Assembly: GCF_002549795.1 (NCBI RefSeq)
Contig: NZ_CP021435.1
Span: 1,364,001-1,428,000, forward strand
From: Halomonas beimenensis
GTDB lineage: Bacteria; Pseudomonadota; Gammaproteobacteria; Pseudomonadales; Halomonadaceae
Direction of reading: 5' to 3'
DNA: 64,000 bases
This document shows positions 8,363 to 17,352 of the stretch, piece by piece. Position numbers and translations under genes: made by a program. The notes under the pieces were generated by a model. It saw only the letters and a list, made by a program, of their open reading frames with translations. It did not search any database and was not told the origin of the DNA. Position 1 is the first letter of the stretch. Each line of letters opens with the position of its first letter.

Positions 8363-10308
8363 GAGGAGGAGCCCCGCTTGCGACGAGCGCCCCCGGGGGA
8401 TGTCTTCCCGCCGGTGCGACGCCCGGCGGACTGACGCCTCGCCTTCCCGCCGGCCTTGCGCCCTCGGCTCGGCACCTCGACGCCCCGGGCCCCGGCCAGG
8501 GCCCGGCGCATCCGTTCGGCATCGGCGTGGCCGAGCAGCCCGCGGAGGTCCTCCACCAGGGCGTCCAGGAAGGGCGCCGGGGCGTCGCCGTCCTCGGCGA
8601 TGGCGGACAGTCGCTGCTCCCAGAGGGCGGTGCGCTCGGGACGTCCCACGGCCTCGGGCAGCGAGGCGATCAGGGCATCGCCAAGGCGGGTGGCGCGCAG
8701 CGCCTTGCCCTCCCGGGCCAGGTAGCCGCGCTCCAGCAGGGTCTCGAGGATGCCGGCCCGGGTGGCCTCGGTGCCCAGGCCGTCGGAGTCGCGCAGGGTG
8801 CGCCGGATCGCCGGGTCCTCCACGTAGCGGGCGATGTTCATCATCGCCTTGATCAGGCTGGCGTCGGTGAAGGGTTCGGGCGGGCGCGTCTCGCGATCCT
8901 CCACGCCGGCCTCCTCCACTCGGCAGGGTTCGCCCTCGGTCAGCGGCGGCAGGGGCGGCGCCTCGTCCCGGGTGGTGAACAGCGGCTTCCAGCCGGCCTC
9001 GAGCACTTCCTGCCCCCGGGCCCGGAAGACCTCGCCGGCGATGGCGAACTCCGCCTTCACCTCCCGGGTCGACAGGGGAGGGTAGAACTGGGCGAGCACG
9101 TTGCGGGTGATCAGTCGGAAGACGTCGGCCTCCTGGCGGGAGAGCCGCGAGAGATCGGCCCGCTTGCCGGTGGGCGCCAGGGCGTGGTGGGCGCCGACCT
9201 TCTTGTCATTCCAGGCCTTGGAGCGCTTCGCGAAGTCGGCGCCGGCCAGCCAGCCCCGCAGGGTGGCATCCTCGCCGCAGGCGCCTTCCAGGGTGCGCCG
9301 GGCGCCGGCCCAATGCTCCTCCGGGAGGTAGCGGCAGTCGGAGCGGGGATAGGTGATCAGCTGGTGACGCTCGTAGAGGCGCTGACAGATGTCGAGCACC
9401 GCCTTGGCCGAGAGGCCGTGGCGCCGGGCGGCATCCACCTGCAGGGCCGACAGGGAGTAGGGCAGGGGGGCGGCCTGACGCCTGTCGCGGGTCTCGAGCC
9501 GGGCGAGCCGGCCCTCGGCCCCGGCAAGCCGGCCGCCCAAAGCCTCGGCCGGGGCCCGCTCCAGAAGCCGCCCCTGGTCGTCCAGCGAATGGCCCTCGCC
9601 GGGCACCCACCAGGCACGCAGCCGGCCCCGGGCCACGACGAGATCCGCCCACAGCACGAAGAAGGGGCGTGGCTCGAAGTCGCGGATCTCGGCGTCCCGG
9701 CGCACCACCAGCCCGAGGACCGGCGTCTGCACCCGGCCCACCGAGAGCACCCCGTCGTGGCCGGCCTGGCGGCCGACCAGGGTCCAGGCGCGGGTCAGGT
9801 TGATCCCGTAGAGCCAGTCGGCCCGGGCGCGGGCCTGGGCCGCCCGATACAGGGGCGCGTAGCGGGCGTTGTCCTCAAGGCGGGAGAGAGCCCGCTTGAC
9901 CGCCGGGGCGTTGAGGTCGCTGACCAGCAGGCGTGCCACCGGCCCCTGCCAGCCGAGGTGCTCGATGACCTCCTGGACCAGCAGCTGGCCCTCCCGGTCG
10001 GGGTCGCCGGCGTGGACCACGGTGTCGGCTCGCTTGAGCAGGCCGCGGATCACGGCGAGCTGGGCACGGGCCTTGGCGCGGGGCACGAGCTTCCATCGGT
10101 CGGGCAGGATCGGCAGGGTATCCAGGCGCCAGGCCTTGTGGGACGGGTCGTAGGCGTCCGGTGGCGCCTGTTCCAGCAGATGACCCAGGCACCAGGTGAC
10201 CACGCTGTCGCCGGCCATCAGGGCGCCGTCCTGGCCGGGGACGCCGGCAGGGAGTGCCTCGGCGATGGCACGGGCCAGGCTGGGTTTCTCGGCGATGATC
10301 AGGCGCAA
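8359..10308 (-). CDS. topB: DNA topoisomerase III
   Basis: This 649-residue type IA topoisomerase decatenates DNA and resolves recombination intermediates with RecQ-type helicases. The N-terminal Toprim domain begins MRLIIAEKPSLARAIAEAL and carries DPDREGQLLVQEV. The active-site Tyr is in QLITYPRSDCRYLPEEHW. The C-terminus is a Lys/Arg/Gly-rich tail rather than zinc fingers, as in TopB and unlike TopA. Length is close to E. coli TopB (653). A candidate sigma70 promoter upstream has TTACAC and TACTGT separated by 18 bases on the minus strand. Confidence 0.95.
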   Translation of the reverse strand: MRLIIAEKPSLARAIAEALPAGVPGQDGALMAGDSVVTWCLGHLLEQAPPDAYDPSHKAWRLDTLPILPDRWKLVPRAKARAQLAVIRGLLKRADTVVHAGDPDREGQLLVQEVIEHLGWQGPVARLLVSDLNAPAVKRALSRLEDNARYAPLYRAAQARARADWLYGINLTRAWTLVGRQAGHDGVLSVGRVQTPVLGLVVRRDAEIRDFEPRPFFVLWADLVVARGRLRAWWVPGEGHSLDDQGRLLERAPAEALGGRLAGAEGRLARLETRDRRQAAPLPYSLSALQVDAARRHGLSAKAVLDICQRLYERHQLITYPRSDCRYLPEEHWAGARRTLEGACGEDATLRGWLAGADFAKRSKAWNDKKVGAHHALAPTGKRADLSRLSRQEADVFRLITRNVLAQFYPPLSTREVKAEFAIAGEVFRARGQEVLEAGWKPLFTTRDEAPPLPPLTEGEPCRVEEAGVEDRETRPPEPFTDASLIKAMMNIARYVEDPAIRRTLRDSDGLGTEATRAGILETLLERGYLAREGKALRATRLGDALIASLPEAVGRPERTALWEQRLSAIAEDGDAPAPFLDALVEDLRGLLGHADAERMRRALAGARGVEVPSRGRKAGGKARRQSAGRRTGGKTSPGGARRKRGSSS

Positions 10309-10392
10309 GCGGACCTCGAGGCGGCGATGAAGACATGGGAATTCTTACAGTATTCTCGTGGCGAGACCAGGTGTAACATGTCTTGATGTTTG

Positions 10393-10398
10393 TATAAT
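10393..10398 (+). promoter_or_regulatory. Candidate -10 element of the ABC1 kinase gene
   Basis: An exact TATAAT lies 30 bp before the chosen ATG at 10429, in an AT-rich pocket between divergent topB and the ABC1 gene. No good -35 hexamer is visible at 16-18 bp spacing. The site supports the ATG at 10429 over the earlier ATG at 10405, which would lie at or near the transcript 5' end. Confidence 0.45.
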
Positions 10399-10428
10399 TC
10401 TTGTATGATTCTGGTCGGAGGGCAGGGC

Positions 10429-11673
10429 ATGCTCGAACGCGGTCGGACACGACGCCTGCTGGGGCTGGGGACTCGCACCGGCGGTGCCCTGCTGAAGGCG
10501 CGTCTGGGTGGCCAGAGCGACTGGCACGCCCTGGGCGAGGCGCTGGTCGAGGGGCTCTCGGAGCTCAAGGGCCCGGCCATGAAGCTGGCCCAGATCATGG
10601 CCCAGTGGGACGACCTGCTGCCCCCCGAGCTGGCCGAGGAGCTTTCCCGGTTGCAGCGCCAGGCGACGCCCATGCCCTGGGGGAGCATCCGGCGGACCCT
10701 GGATGCGGAGTACGGTGACCCGGAGCAGCGCTTCGAACGCATCGAGACGACGCCCTTCGCCAGCGCGTCCATGGGCCAGGTGCACCGTGCGGTGACCCGC
10801 GAAGGCGAGACGGTGGTGCTCAAGGTGCAGTACCCCGGGCTCGGCGACGTGCTGGAGGACGACCTCGCCCGGCTGCGTCGGCTGATGCGCCTGGGGCGAT
10901 GGCTGAGCGTCCCCCAGGCGCGGCTGGAGGCGCTCTTCGAGGAACTCGCCGCCAGCCTGCGCGGCGAGCTGGACTATCGGGCCGAGGCTCAGGCGCTCGC
11001 CCGCTACCGGGCGCGCTATGCGCATCTTCCGGACCTGGTGATTCCCGAGCCGCTGCCGTCGTTCTGTGGCCCTCGGGTACTCGCCATGCGCTACGTGGCG
11101 GGAACGCCGTTGCGCGAGCTGGATGGAGCCGAGGACGCCGTGCGCCAGCGCATCGCCGCCACCCTGGCGGACTGGCTGACCGAGGAGATCTTCACCCACG
11201 GCGAGCTGCATGCCGATCCCCATGCCGGCAACTTCGCCGCCGACGCCGAGGGGCGGCTGGTGATCTATGATCTGGGGGCAGTGATTCCTGTGCCCCGGGC
11301 GCGACTGGCGGCCATGATGCGCCTGCTGGAGGCGACGCTGGCCGCCGATGCCCTGGCCATGGACGCGGCCCTGCGGGAGCTCGGCGGCCGCCAGGGAGAA
11401 GGGGCCCCCCTGGCCCTCTATCGGGAATCCGCCGAGGCGGTGGCGCCGCTGTTCGCGCCCGGGCCCCAAGACTTCGGCGACGTGCGGGTGCACCGTCGGC
11501 TGCGCGAGCTGAGCCCCAAGGTATGGGCGGCCATGGACCGGCTCCAGCCGCCAGCGGATACCCTGCTGCTGTCGCGCACCCTCAACGGCCACTACTGGAA
11601 CCTGGTGCGCCTCGGGGCGCGCCTCGACATGCACCGGCGCACTCGTCCGCTGCTCGCCTGGGCGAGGGCCTGA
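10429..11673 (+). CDS. ABC1/UbiB-family atypical kinase (AarF/COQ8-like)
   Basis: This 414-residue protein has a kinase-like fold. It shows the family KxGQ-like segment KGPAMKLAQIM, the Ala-rich loop FASASMGQVHRA, VVLKVQYPG with the ATP-binding Lys, HADPHAGNF as catalytic loop and IYDLGAV in place of DFG. Family members act as ATPases or kinases in ubiquinone synthesis and lipid homeostasis. It is shorter than UbiB (about 545) and lacks UbiB's C-terminal membrane helices, so it is a paralogue, not the ubiquinone-operon gene. The start at 10429 has GGAGGG six bases upstream. Confidence 0.85.
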   Translation: MLERGRTRRLLGLGTRTGGALLKARLGGQSDWHALGEALVEGLSELKGPAMKLAQIMAQWDDLLPPELAEELSRLQRQATPMPWGSIRRTLDAEYGDPEQRFERIETTPFASASMGQVHRAVTREGETVVLKVQYPGLGDVLEDDLARLRRLMRLGRWLSVPQARLEALFEELAASLRGELDYRAEAQALARYRARYAHLPDLVIPEPLPSFCGPRVLAMRYVAGTPLRELDGAEDAVRQRIAATLADWLTEEIFTHGELHADPHAGNFAADAEGRLVIYDLGAVIPVPRARLAAMMRLLEATLAADALAMDAALRELGGRQGEGAPLALYRESAEAVAPLFAPGPQDFGDVRVHRRLRELSPKVWAAMDRLQPPADTLLLSRTLNGHYWNLVRLGARLDMHRRTRPLLAWARA

Positions 11674-11736
11674 AAGCGGCTGCCAGGCCGGCGGTCGGCT
11701 GGTAGACTGTGCGGTTTTTGGGCAGTGGAGACGGCA

Positions 11737-13557
11737 ATGCTGGCGGTATGGGTAGAACAGCTGCTGGGGTTCGCCTCGGGCGCCCTCAAGGCGATCAGGG
11801 AAGACGAGCGCTATCCGACGCTGATGGCCTGGGCGCGCCGAGAGGGCCCCAAGCTGACCGGCGACCTGGCTTTGGCTCAGGCGCTGGCCCCGGAACTCTG
11901 GTCGCAGACGCCGCTGGAGCGGCTCGACTTCGCCTGTGAGCCCCTGGCCCGGCCGGGACGCAACGAGCCCTGCTGGTGCGACTCGGGGCGCAAGACCAAG
12001 CACTGCTGCGGCGCGGTCACCCTGCCCGGACACGTCCCCGGGCACCTGATGTGGATGCTGTCGCTGCGGGAGTGGAAGGGCGAGACCCTCAAGGCGGCGC
12101 TGGCCAGCGGCCGCGCACCCGCCCAGGCGCTGCTCGAGGCCGGCCTGATCGCCGCGGAGTCCGGCCAGCGGGGGCGGGCTCAGCAGATCCTCGAGTCGCT
12201 GTTCGAGACCGCCGACTGGTCGCGCCTGCCGGAGCAGGCCGAGCCGGCCTTCGAGATCCTCGTCGACCTCTACCAGGAGCGCGGCTTCCATCGCAAGCGC
12301 GAGGCGCTGCTCGACGCCGTGCTCGATCGGGGGCCGCTGTTCCTGCGCGGCGTGGCGCTGGAGCGGCTGTGCCTGCTGCACCTGGACAACGACGACCTGG
12401 ACAGCGCCCGGGCCGCCTTCGTGCGCGCCCAGCAGGCACTGCCGGACTCGCCCACCCTGGCCTACATCGAGGCCATGCTGCTGCTCCACGAGGGGCACGA
12501 GGCGGAAGCGCGGGAACGCTCGCGGTTCTGGTTCCGCCGGCTGTCCCGGCAGGGCGATCTGGACCCCGACCAGCTGCAGTTCCTCGCCGACCTGGCCGAC
12601 AACCCCGGCGCCACCCTGGCCGAGCAGCTGCTCAATGCCGAGGAGGACCTCGCCGAACCCCTGGTCGCCTTCCAGACCCTGCTCGAATCGTTGCCCACCG
12701 CGCCCCGCCTGGACGTCCAGGAGGTGGACGGCTGGCTCGCCTATCAGGCCAGCGCCCGGGAGGCCACCCTCTATGCCGCCTTCCGGTCGGTCTTCCCGGC
12801 CGAGGTGCAGAGCGAGGCGACCCTGAGCTTCGATGTCGATCCCTGGCCCCAGGCCGGCGACTGGCTGCCGGCGTTGTGCGCGCATCCCGAGTGGCTGGAT
12901 GCCCCCGCCGTCATGCAGTCCCTGGCCCTGGCCCTGACCACCCGATTCGGCAGCCTGCCGTGGATGGCCCCGAGCCTCTTCGAGCCGCTGGCGGTGCGCC
13001 TGGAGCGCTGGCTGGAGCAGGCGCGCCAGGCCGGCGAGGCCCCGCTGACCTGGGACGTCGCCGACAACGCCGTGCTGCTGCGCACCGGCCTGGCGCTGGT
13101 GGTGGGCATGGAGCGCGGGGCCCGGGAGCGGTCGCGCCGGCTCGCCGAACGGCTGCTCGAGCTGGACGACCAGGACAGCCTGGGGCTGCGCGAGCTGGTG
13201 CTCGACCAGCTGCTCCGGGACGGTCGTGACGCCGAGGCCCTGGCGCTGAGCGAGGCGGCCCTGGAGAGCGAGGTCGAGGAGGAATCCGTGCTCGGGCTGC
13301 TGATGGGGCGGGTGCTGGCCCTCTTCCGTCTGGAGCGTCGCGAGGAGGCCGCCGAGGCCCTGGAGGCCGCCCGCCGCCACAACGCCTTCGCTCCGGCCCT
13401 GCTGTGCGACGAGCACCCGCGTCCGCCGACTCCCGCTCCCGACGGCGCCGCCATCGGCTCCCGGGCCGAGGCCTGGCAGTACCGCACCCTGATGCGCGAC
13501 CAGTGGCGGGCCACGCCGGGCGCGCTGGAGTGGCTCGCCGAACGGGCGATCATCTGA
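11737..13557 (+). CDS. SEC-C metal-binding protein with helical repeats
   Basis: This 606-residue protein has an SEC-C zinc motif (PGRNEPCWCDSGRKTKHCC) near residues 72-90, as found at the end of SecA. A long alpha-helical region with TPR-like units follows (ALERLCLLHLDNDDLDSARAAF and others). No catalytic motif is visible, so a scaffold or adaptor role is an inference. The ATG at 11737 has GGAG six bases upstream and is preferred over the GTG at 11725. It is 63 bp after the ABC1 kinase gene and may be co-transcribed. Confidence 0.7.
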   Translation: MLAVWVEQLLGFASGALKAIREDERYPTLMAWARREGPKLTGDLALAQALAPELWSQTPLERLDFACEPLARPGRNEPCWCDSGRKTKHCCGAVTLPGHVPGHLMWMLSLREWKGETLKAALASGRAPAQALLEAGLIAAESGQRGRAQQILESLFETADWSRLPEQAEPAFEILVDLYQERGFHRKREALLDAVLDRGPLFLRGVALERLCLLHLDNDDLDSARAAFVRAQQALPDSPTLAYIEAMLLLHEGHEAEARERSRFWFRRLSRQGDLDPDQLQFLADLADNPGATLAEQLLNAEEDLAEPLVAFQTLLESLPTAPRLDVQEVDGWLAYQASAREATLYAAFRSVFPAEVQSEATLSFDVDPWPQAGDWLPALCAHPEWLDAPAVMQSLALALTTRFGSLPWMAPSLFEPLAVRLERWLEQARQAGEAPLTWDVADNAVLLRTGLALVVGMERGARERSRRLAERLLELDDQDSLGLRELVLDQLLRDGRDAEALALSEAALESEVEEESVLGLLMGRVLALFRLERREEAAEALEAARRHNAFAPALLCDEHPRPPTPAPDGAAIGSRAEAWQYRTLMRDQWRATPGALEWLAERAII

Positions 13558-13563
13558 GTCCGC

Positions 13564-14925
13564 TCAGGCCGCCTTCGGGGCCGGCACCAGGCTGCGGATG
13601 CGGCTGACCCAGACGGCCAGGGCGATGGCCGGCAGGCCCAGGAGCGAGGCCAGCAGGAAGAAGCCCGGGTAGCCTTGGCCGGCCACCACCAGGCCCCCGA
13701 AGCCGCTGAGGAACTTGCCCGGCAGGGTCATCAGCGAGGAGAACAGCGCATACTGGGTGGCGGTGTAGGCTCGTGACGTCAGCCCCGACAGGAAGGCGAT
13801 AAAGACCGCGCTGGCCAGGCCGTTGGAGAGGTTGTCGCCGACGATGGTCACCACCAGCATGGGCAGGCTGTCCCCGGCCAGGGCGAGGACCACGAACAGC
13901 AGGTTGGTCAGCGCGGTGGCCGTGGCGCCGAGCACCAGGATGGGCCCCACCCCGTAGCGGGCCACCAGCAGGCCGCCGAGCAGGCCCCCGCCGATGCTCA
14001 TGGCGATGCCGAAGACGTTGGTCACGTTGGCGATGGCGGCCAGGCTGAACCCCAGGTCGATGTAGAGCGGATTGGCCATGGAGGCCATGGCCAGGTCGCT
14101 GATCCGGAACACCGCCACGAACACCAGCAGCCACAATGCCTTGAGACGATGCCGGGCGAAGAAGTCGGTGAAGGGACAGACCACCGCGCCGATGGCCCAG
14201 GCGCCCAGGCGGCGCTGCCAGGCCGGCCGGCCGCGGCTGGCGCGCAGGAAGGCGCGCACCCGCGGCTCATGGATCAGTTGGGTGGTCAGCGCCAGGCGCT
14301 CGGGCTCCGGCCGCACCAGCACCGTCACCACCCCCACGGCCACCAGGGCGGCCATGGCCAGGTAGGCGGCGTGCCAGGAGACCAGCGAGGCCACGTAGAG
14401 GGCGCCCGCGCCGGCGGCGATCAGCCCGCCGCGGTAGCCGATGATGTAGGTGGAGGCCATGGCCGCCTGCAGGTCTTCCGGCGCCGACTCGATGCGGAAG
14501 GCATCGATGGCGATGTCCTGGGTCGCCGAGCCGAAGGCCACCAGCAGGGCGAAGGCGGCGACCATCGGCAGGTGGCCCAGCGGGTCCAGGCTGGCCAGGC
14601 CCACCAGGCCGGTGGCGATCATGGCCTGGGCGAGCAGCATCCAGCCGCGCCGCTGGCCGAAGGCCCGGGTGAGTCCCGGCAGGGCCAGGCGATCCACCAC
14701 CGGGGCCCAGAAGAACTTGATCGAATAGAGGATGCCGATCCAGGCGAAGAACCCGATGGCCGCCACCTCGACGCCGTCGCTGCGCAGCCAGGCCGACAGG
14801 GTGGAGAACACCAGCAGGAAGGGCAGGCCCGCCGAGAACCCCAGGAACAGCATCGTCAGCACCGGGGGGCGCCGGTAGATCGCCAGGGCATCGCGCCAGC
14901 TGCGTTGCGCGGAAGGGGTCGGCAT
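13564..14925 (-). CDS. AmpG-family muropeptide/MFS transporter
   Basis: This 453-residue inner-membrane protein has about 12 hydrophobic helices. AmpG-type motifs are the start YRRPPVLTMLFLGFSAGLPF, then FFWAPVVDRLALPG and FGSATQDIAIDAFR. AmpG imports GlcNAc-anhydro-MurNAc muropeptides for cell-wall recycling. E. coli AmpG is 491 residues. The ATG at 14925 has AGGAGAG upstream, whereas the longer open frame upstream lacks coding character. It is convergent with the SEC-C gene (6 bp apart) and divergent from rfaH. A lytic transglycosylase that could generate the substrate is encoded nearby at 16542. Confidence 0.85.
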   Translation of the reverse strand: MPTPSAQRSWRDALAIYRRPPVLTMLFLGFSAGLPFLLVFSTLSAWLRSDGVEVAAIGFFAWIGILYSIKFFWAPVVDRLALPGLTRAFGQRRGWMLLAQAMIATGLVGLASLDPLGHLPMVAAFALLVAFGSATQDIAIDAFRIESAPEDLQAAMASTYIIGYRGGLIAAGAGALYVASLVSWHAAYLAMAALVAVGVVTVLVRPEPERLALTTQLIHEPRVRAFLRASRGRPAWQRRLGAWAIGAVVCPFTDFFARHRLKALWLLVFVAVFRISDLAMASMANPLYIDLGFSLAAIANVTNVFGIAMSIGGGLLGGLLVARYGVGPILVLGATATALTNLLFVVLALAGDSLPMLVVTIVGDNLSNGLASAVFIAFLSGLTSRAYTATQYALFSSLMTLPGKFLSGFGGLVVAGQGYPGFFLLASLLGLPAIALAVWVSRIRSLVPAPKAA

Positions 14926-15082
14926 GGCGTAAGCTCTCCTTGCGGGGCTGGGACGGGGCCACGCGCCGGGCCATCGGTGATAAGATGGCGGCCTCGACCG
15001 GGGCCTCGCGATACGGGGGGCGCGCGCCGCCGATTGTTGCAGAGCCCCGGCGCCGACACCAGCCAGAGCGATCAGGAAAGCC

Positions 15083-15625
15083 ATGAGTGACGACGACATT
15101 CGCCTGGACGGCGACGAGGCGGCCGTCCCCCGCTGGTACGTCATCCAGTGCAAGGGCGGGGAATCCTTCCGGGCCGCCGAACACCTGGACAACCAGGGCT
15201 ACGAGGTCTTCCACCCGGTGTTCCAGGCCCAGAAGAAGCGCCGCGGCAAGCTCGAGTGGGTCAGCGAGCCGCTCTTCCCCTATTACCTGTTCATTCGCCT
15301 CGACCGCCTGGTCAGCAACTGGCGACCGATCCGCTCGACCCGAGGGGTGCTTCGCCTGGTGACCTTCGGGGTGGACATGCCGATCCCGGTCAGCGACGAG
15401 CTGGTGGACACCCTGCGCCGTCACGGCAGCCAGGAGGCCGGCGACGCTATCCAGGTGTACTTCCGCGCCGGCGAGACGGTGGAGATCACCGAGGGCCCCT
15501 TCAAGGACCTTCAGGCGGTCTTCGCCAGCCACAAGGGCGAGGAGCGCGCCATCGTGCTGCTCAACATGCTGCACAAGCAGCAGCGCCTGGAGATGCCCGT
15601 CGCCCAGCTGCGCCGCCGCGACTGA
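15083..15625 (+). CDS. rfaH: Transcription antiterminator RfaH
   Basis: This 180-residue NusG paralogue has an N-terminal NGN domain (PRWYVIQCKGGESFRAAEHL through LFPYYLFIRLD) and a C-terminal KOW domain (AGETVEITEGPFKDLQAVF). RfaH binds paused RNA polymerase at ops elements and drives expression of long horizontally acquired operons for LPS, capsule and conjugation. The CKxGE sequence at the start and the YLFI core separate it from housekeeping NusG, which sits in the secE-rplK region. No ops-like element was noticed in the window. Confidence 0.9.
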   Translation: MSDDDIRLDGDEAAVPRWYVIQCKGGESFRAAEHLDNQGYEVFHPVFQAQKKRRGKLEWVSEPLFPYYLFIRLDRLVSNWRPIRSTRGVLRLVTFGVDMPIPVSDELVDTLRRHGSQEAGDAIQVYFRAGETVEITEGPFKDLQAVFASHKGEERAIVLLNMLHKQQRLEMPVAQLRRRD

Positions 15626-15652
15626 TCCCCCATTCCCTGCCCCGGAGGCCCC

Positions 15653-16159
15653 ATGACGATCGCCCCCCAGCGGGTCGTGACCCTGCACTACGTGCTCAGC
15701 GACCAGGACGGCAACGTCCTCGACGACTCTCGCGCCCGCCAGACCCCGCTCGAATACCTGCACGGCCATGACAACATCATGGCCGGGCTGGAACGCGCCC
15801 TGCTCGGACGAGAGGCCGGCGCCGAACTCAGCGTCACCCTGATGCCCGCCGAGGCCTATGGCCTGCGCGACGAGTCCCTGGTGCGCGAGGTCGGCCGAGG
15901 GGCCTTCCCGGTCCCCGACCTCTCGCCCGGCATGCGCTTCCAGACGCCGGGGGACGATGGCCCGGAGATCGTCACCGTGCTGGAGGTGCGCGACGACGGC
16001 GTGCTGATCGACACCAACCATCCGCTGGCCGGCCAGACGCTGCGCTACCGCCTCGAGGTCCTCGACGTACGCGAGGCCACCCGCGCCGAGCTCGCCAAGG
16101 GCCATCCCCTCCCGCCGGGCACCACGCCGGACCAGGTGGAAGACAAGAAGATGCCCTGA
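15653..16159 (+). CDS. SlyD-like FKBP-type peptidyl-prolyl isomerase
   Basis: This 168-residue cytosolic protein follows the SlyD plan: an N-terminal FKBP strand (RVVTLHYVLSDQDGNVLDDS), the YLHGHDNIMAGLERALLGREAG segment, a chaperone insert-in-flap (AEAYGLRDESLVREV) and the HPLAGQTLRYRLEVLDVREAT end. The C-terminus lacks E. coli SlyD's long His/Cys metal tail, so a nickel-delivery role is not supported. It starts 27 bp after rfaH and is probably in the same transcript. Confidence 0.88.
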   Translation: MTIAPQRVVTLHYVLSDQDGNVLDDSRARQTPLEYLHGHDNIMAGLERALLGREAGAELSVTLMPAEAYGLRDESLVREVGRGAFPVPDLSPGMRFQTPGDDGPEIVTVLEVRDDGVLIDTNHPLAGQTLRYRLEVLDVREATRAELAKGHPLPPGTTPDQVEDKKMP

Positions 16160-16217
16160 GCTCGGCCGTCCCTTCCGCTCGCCCCTCCTCCCCGCCGGGA
16201 CTCTCCCGGCCCCGAAT

Positions 16218-16310
16218 CTGACCTGGATCAAAGGCCGTCGGCCCTCGTGAAGGAGGCCGGCGGCAAAGTTGATTCAGGTCAGCTTTCTCCCGGCTCATGA
16301 GCGCTACAGT
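16218..16310 (+). promoter_or_regulatory. Anr/FNR-type promoter of the 38-residue membrane protein
   Basis: A TTGAT-N4-GTCAG box lies at 16269-16282 and an inverted copy (read on the minus strand as TTGAT-N4-GTCAG) at 16218-16231. The -10 candidate TACAGT is at 16305-16310, predicting a start near 16317. The proximal box centre (16275.5) is then at -41.5, the class II FNR activation position. The two boxes form the outer ends of a 65-bp imperfect inverted repeat. Confidence 0.6.
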
Positions 16311-16343
16311 GCACTCAACACATCGAGACGGGAGGACCACCAC

Positions 16344-16460
16344 ATGTACTGGGATGACGCCGTAATCTTCGGACTGGCCACCGTCGGAATGATGATCGCT
16401 TTCATGGGGGGCTGGATCGCATTCGTCGTTCGCGACCACCATCGCAAGAAGAAGCACTGA
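16344..16460 (+). CDS. Small single-helix membrane protein (38 residues)
   Basis: The protein starts MYWDDAVIFGLATVGMMIAF, continues as one transmembrane helix, and ends in a basic tail rich in His and Lys (residues 31-38), which suggests an N-out, C-in orientation. The ATG at 16344 is 8 bases after GGAGG, and a Rho-independent terminator follows 50 bp later, so this is a complete monocistronic unit. It does not match CydX, CcoQ or other small oxidase subunits by inspection. The likely anaerobic (Anr/FNR) promoter makes a respiratory-complex accessory role attractive, but that is inference only. Confidence 0.7.
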   Translation: MYWDDAVIFGLATVGMMIAFMGGWIAFVVRDHHRKKKH

Positions 16461-16509
16461 GCCAGCCGCTCCACCAGTCGTCAGGGGAGGGGGGAGCTTC
16501 CCCCCACTG

Positions 16510-16539
16510 GGCCGATCCTTCGGGATCGGCCATTTTTTT
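16510..16539 (+). terminator. Rho-independent terminator
   Basis: A 9-bp perfect stem (GGCCGATCC with GGATCGGCC), a TTCG tetraloop and a run of seven T at 16533-16539. It ends the transcript of the 38-residue membrane protein. Confidence 0.95.
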
Positions 16540-16541
16540 GC

Positions 16542-17240
16542 TTATCGCTCGGCGGTCAGGCGCTCCACGACGCCGCCGGCGGACGACCAGTGCCGCGAGA
16601 GGGCGCGCATCACCCGTTCCGGGTACCAGGTCTTGCCCAGGCTGCCGTTGTAGCGGGCCAGCGCCCGGGTGAGATCGCCGTCCTCCACCGCCAGGTAGTG
16701 GGCGAGGATGGTGCAGCCGTAGCGCAGGTTGCGTTCGGGGTCCTTGAGGTCGTCGGCGGGCAGCCCGAGCTCGCGGATCCAGAACGGCATGATCTGCATC
16801 AGGCCCACGGCGCCGGCGGAGGAGACCGCCTCGGCCTGGAAGGCGCTCTCCACCTGGATGACGGCCAGCACCAGTTCCGGGGCCAGGCCCGCCAGGCGGG
16901 CTTCCTGGTGGACCCGGGACAGCAAGGCCCGGCGGCGCTCGGCGTCGGGGACCCGGCGGGCCAGGCGGGGCATCATGTCGTTGAGCCACTGTCGCGCGGC
17001 CCAGACCTCGGCGGGGGAGCGCGGGGCCTGGCGGGTGCCCTCGAGGGTCTGGCGCAGGGTGGAAGGCAGGGGCGCGGCCGCGGAGGAGACGCCCCCCGGG
17101 TTCGGCCTCGCGGCCAGGGCCGTGAGGAAGTCGTCCGACGCCAGGCCCGGAGCGGGGGGCAAGAGGCTCCCGGCCGCCAGTAGGGCGGCGGCCAGGAAGC
17201 GTCCCTTACGGAAACACTGCTTGAATGCCTGCGCATGCAA
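16542..17240 (-). CDS. Lytic murein transglycosylase (SLT family 1)
   Basis: This roughly 232-residue periplasmic enzyme has an SLT domain: VIQVESAFQAEAVS contains the catalytic Glu, followed by AVGLMQIMPF, NLRYGCTILAHYL and ALARYNGSLG. The N-terminal signal is CFRKGRFLAAALLAAGSLL, cleaved after GLAS. It would cleave peptidoglycan to 1,6-anhydromuropeptides. The start is uncertain. No ATG lies near the signal peptide in this frame; a TTG at 17240 is the best in-frame choice, and the frame otherwise runs back into proS. The 5' region may have been altered. Confidence 0.8.
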   Translation of the reverse strand: MHAQAFKQCFRKGRFLAAALLAAGSLLPPAPGLASDDFLTALAARPNPGGVSSAAAPLPSTLRQTLEGTRQAPRSPAEVWAARQWLNDMMPRLARRVPDAERRRALLSRVHQEARLAGLAPELVLAVIQVESAFQAEAVSSAGAVGLMQIMPFWIRELGLPADDLKDPERNLRYGCTILAHYLAVEDGDLTRALARYNGSLGKTWYPERVMRALSRHWSSAGGVVERLTAER

Positions 17241-17352
17241 ATCGCTTCGTTGCGCGGTGCTCGAAAGCTCGCCTAACTCCTCGTTATGTCTCGCTTTCTG
17301 TGCTCCGTGCGCCTTGCGCTTTACGATGCTCGGCGATGTATTCAGCGTTTCC

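Noticed and set aside
10340..10430. LexA-like site between topB and the ABC1 kinase gene
   Set aside because: TACTGTA resembles a half-site, but the second half is missing at the required distance.
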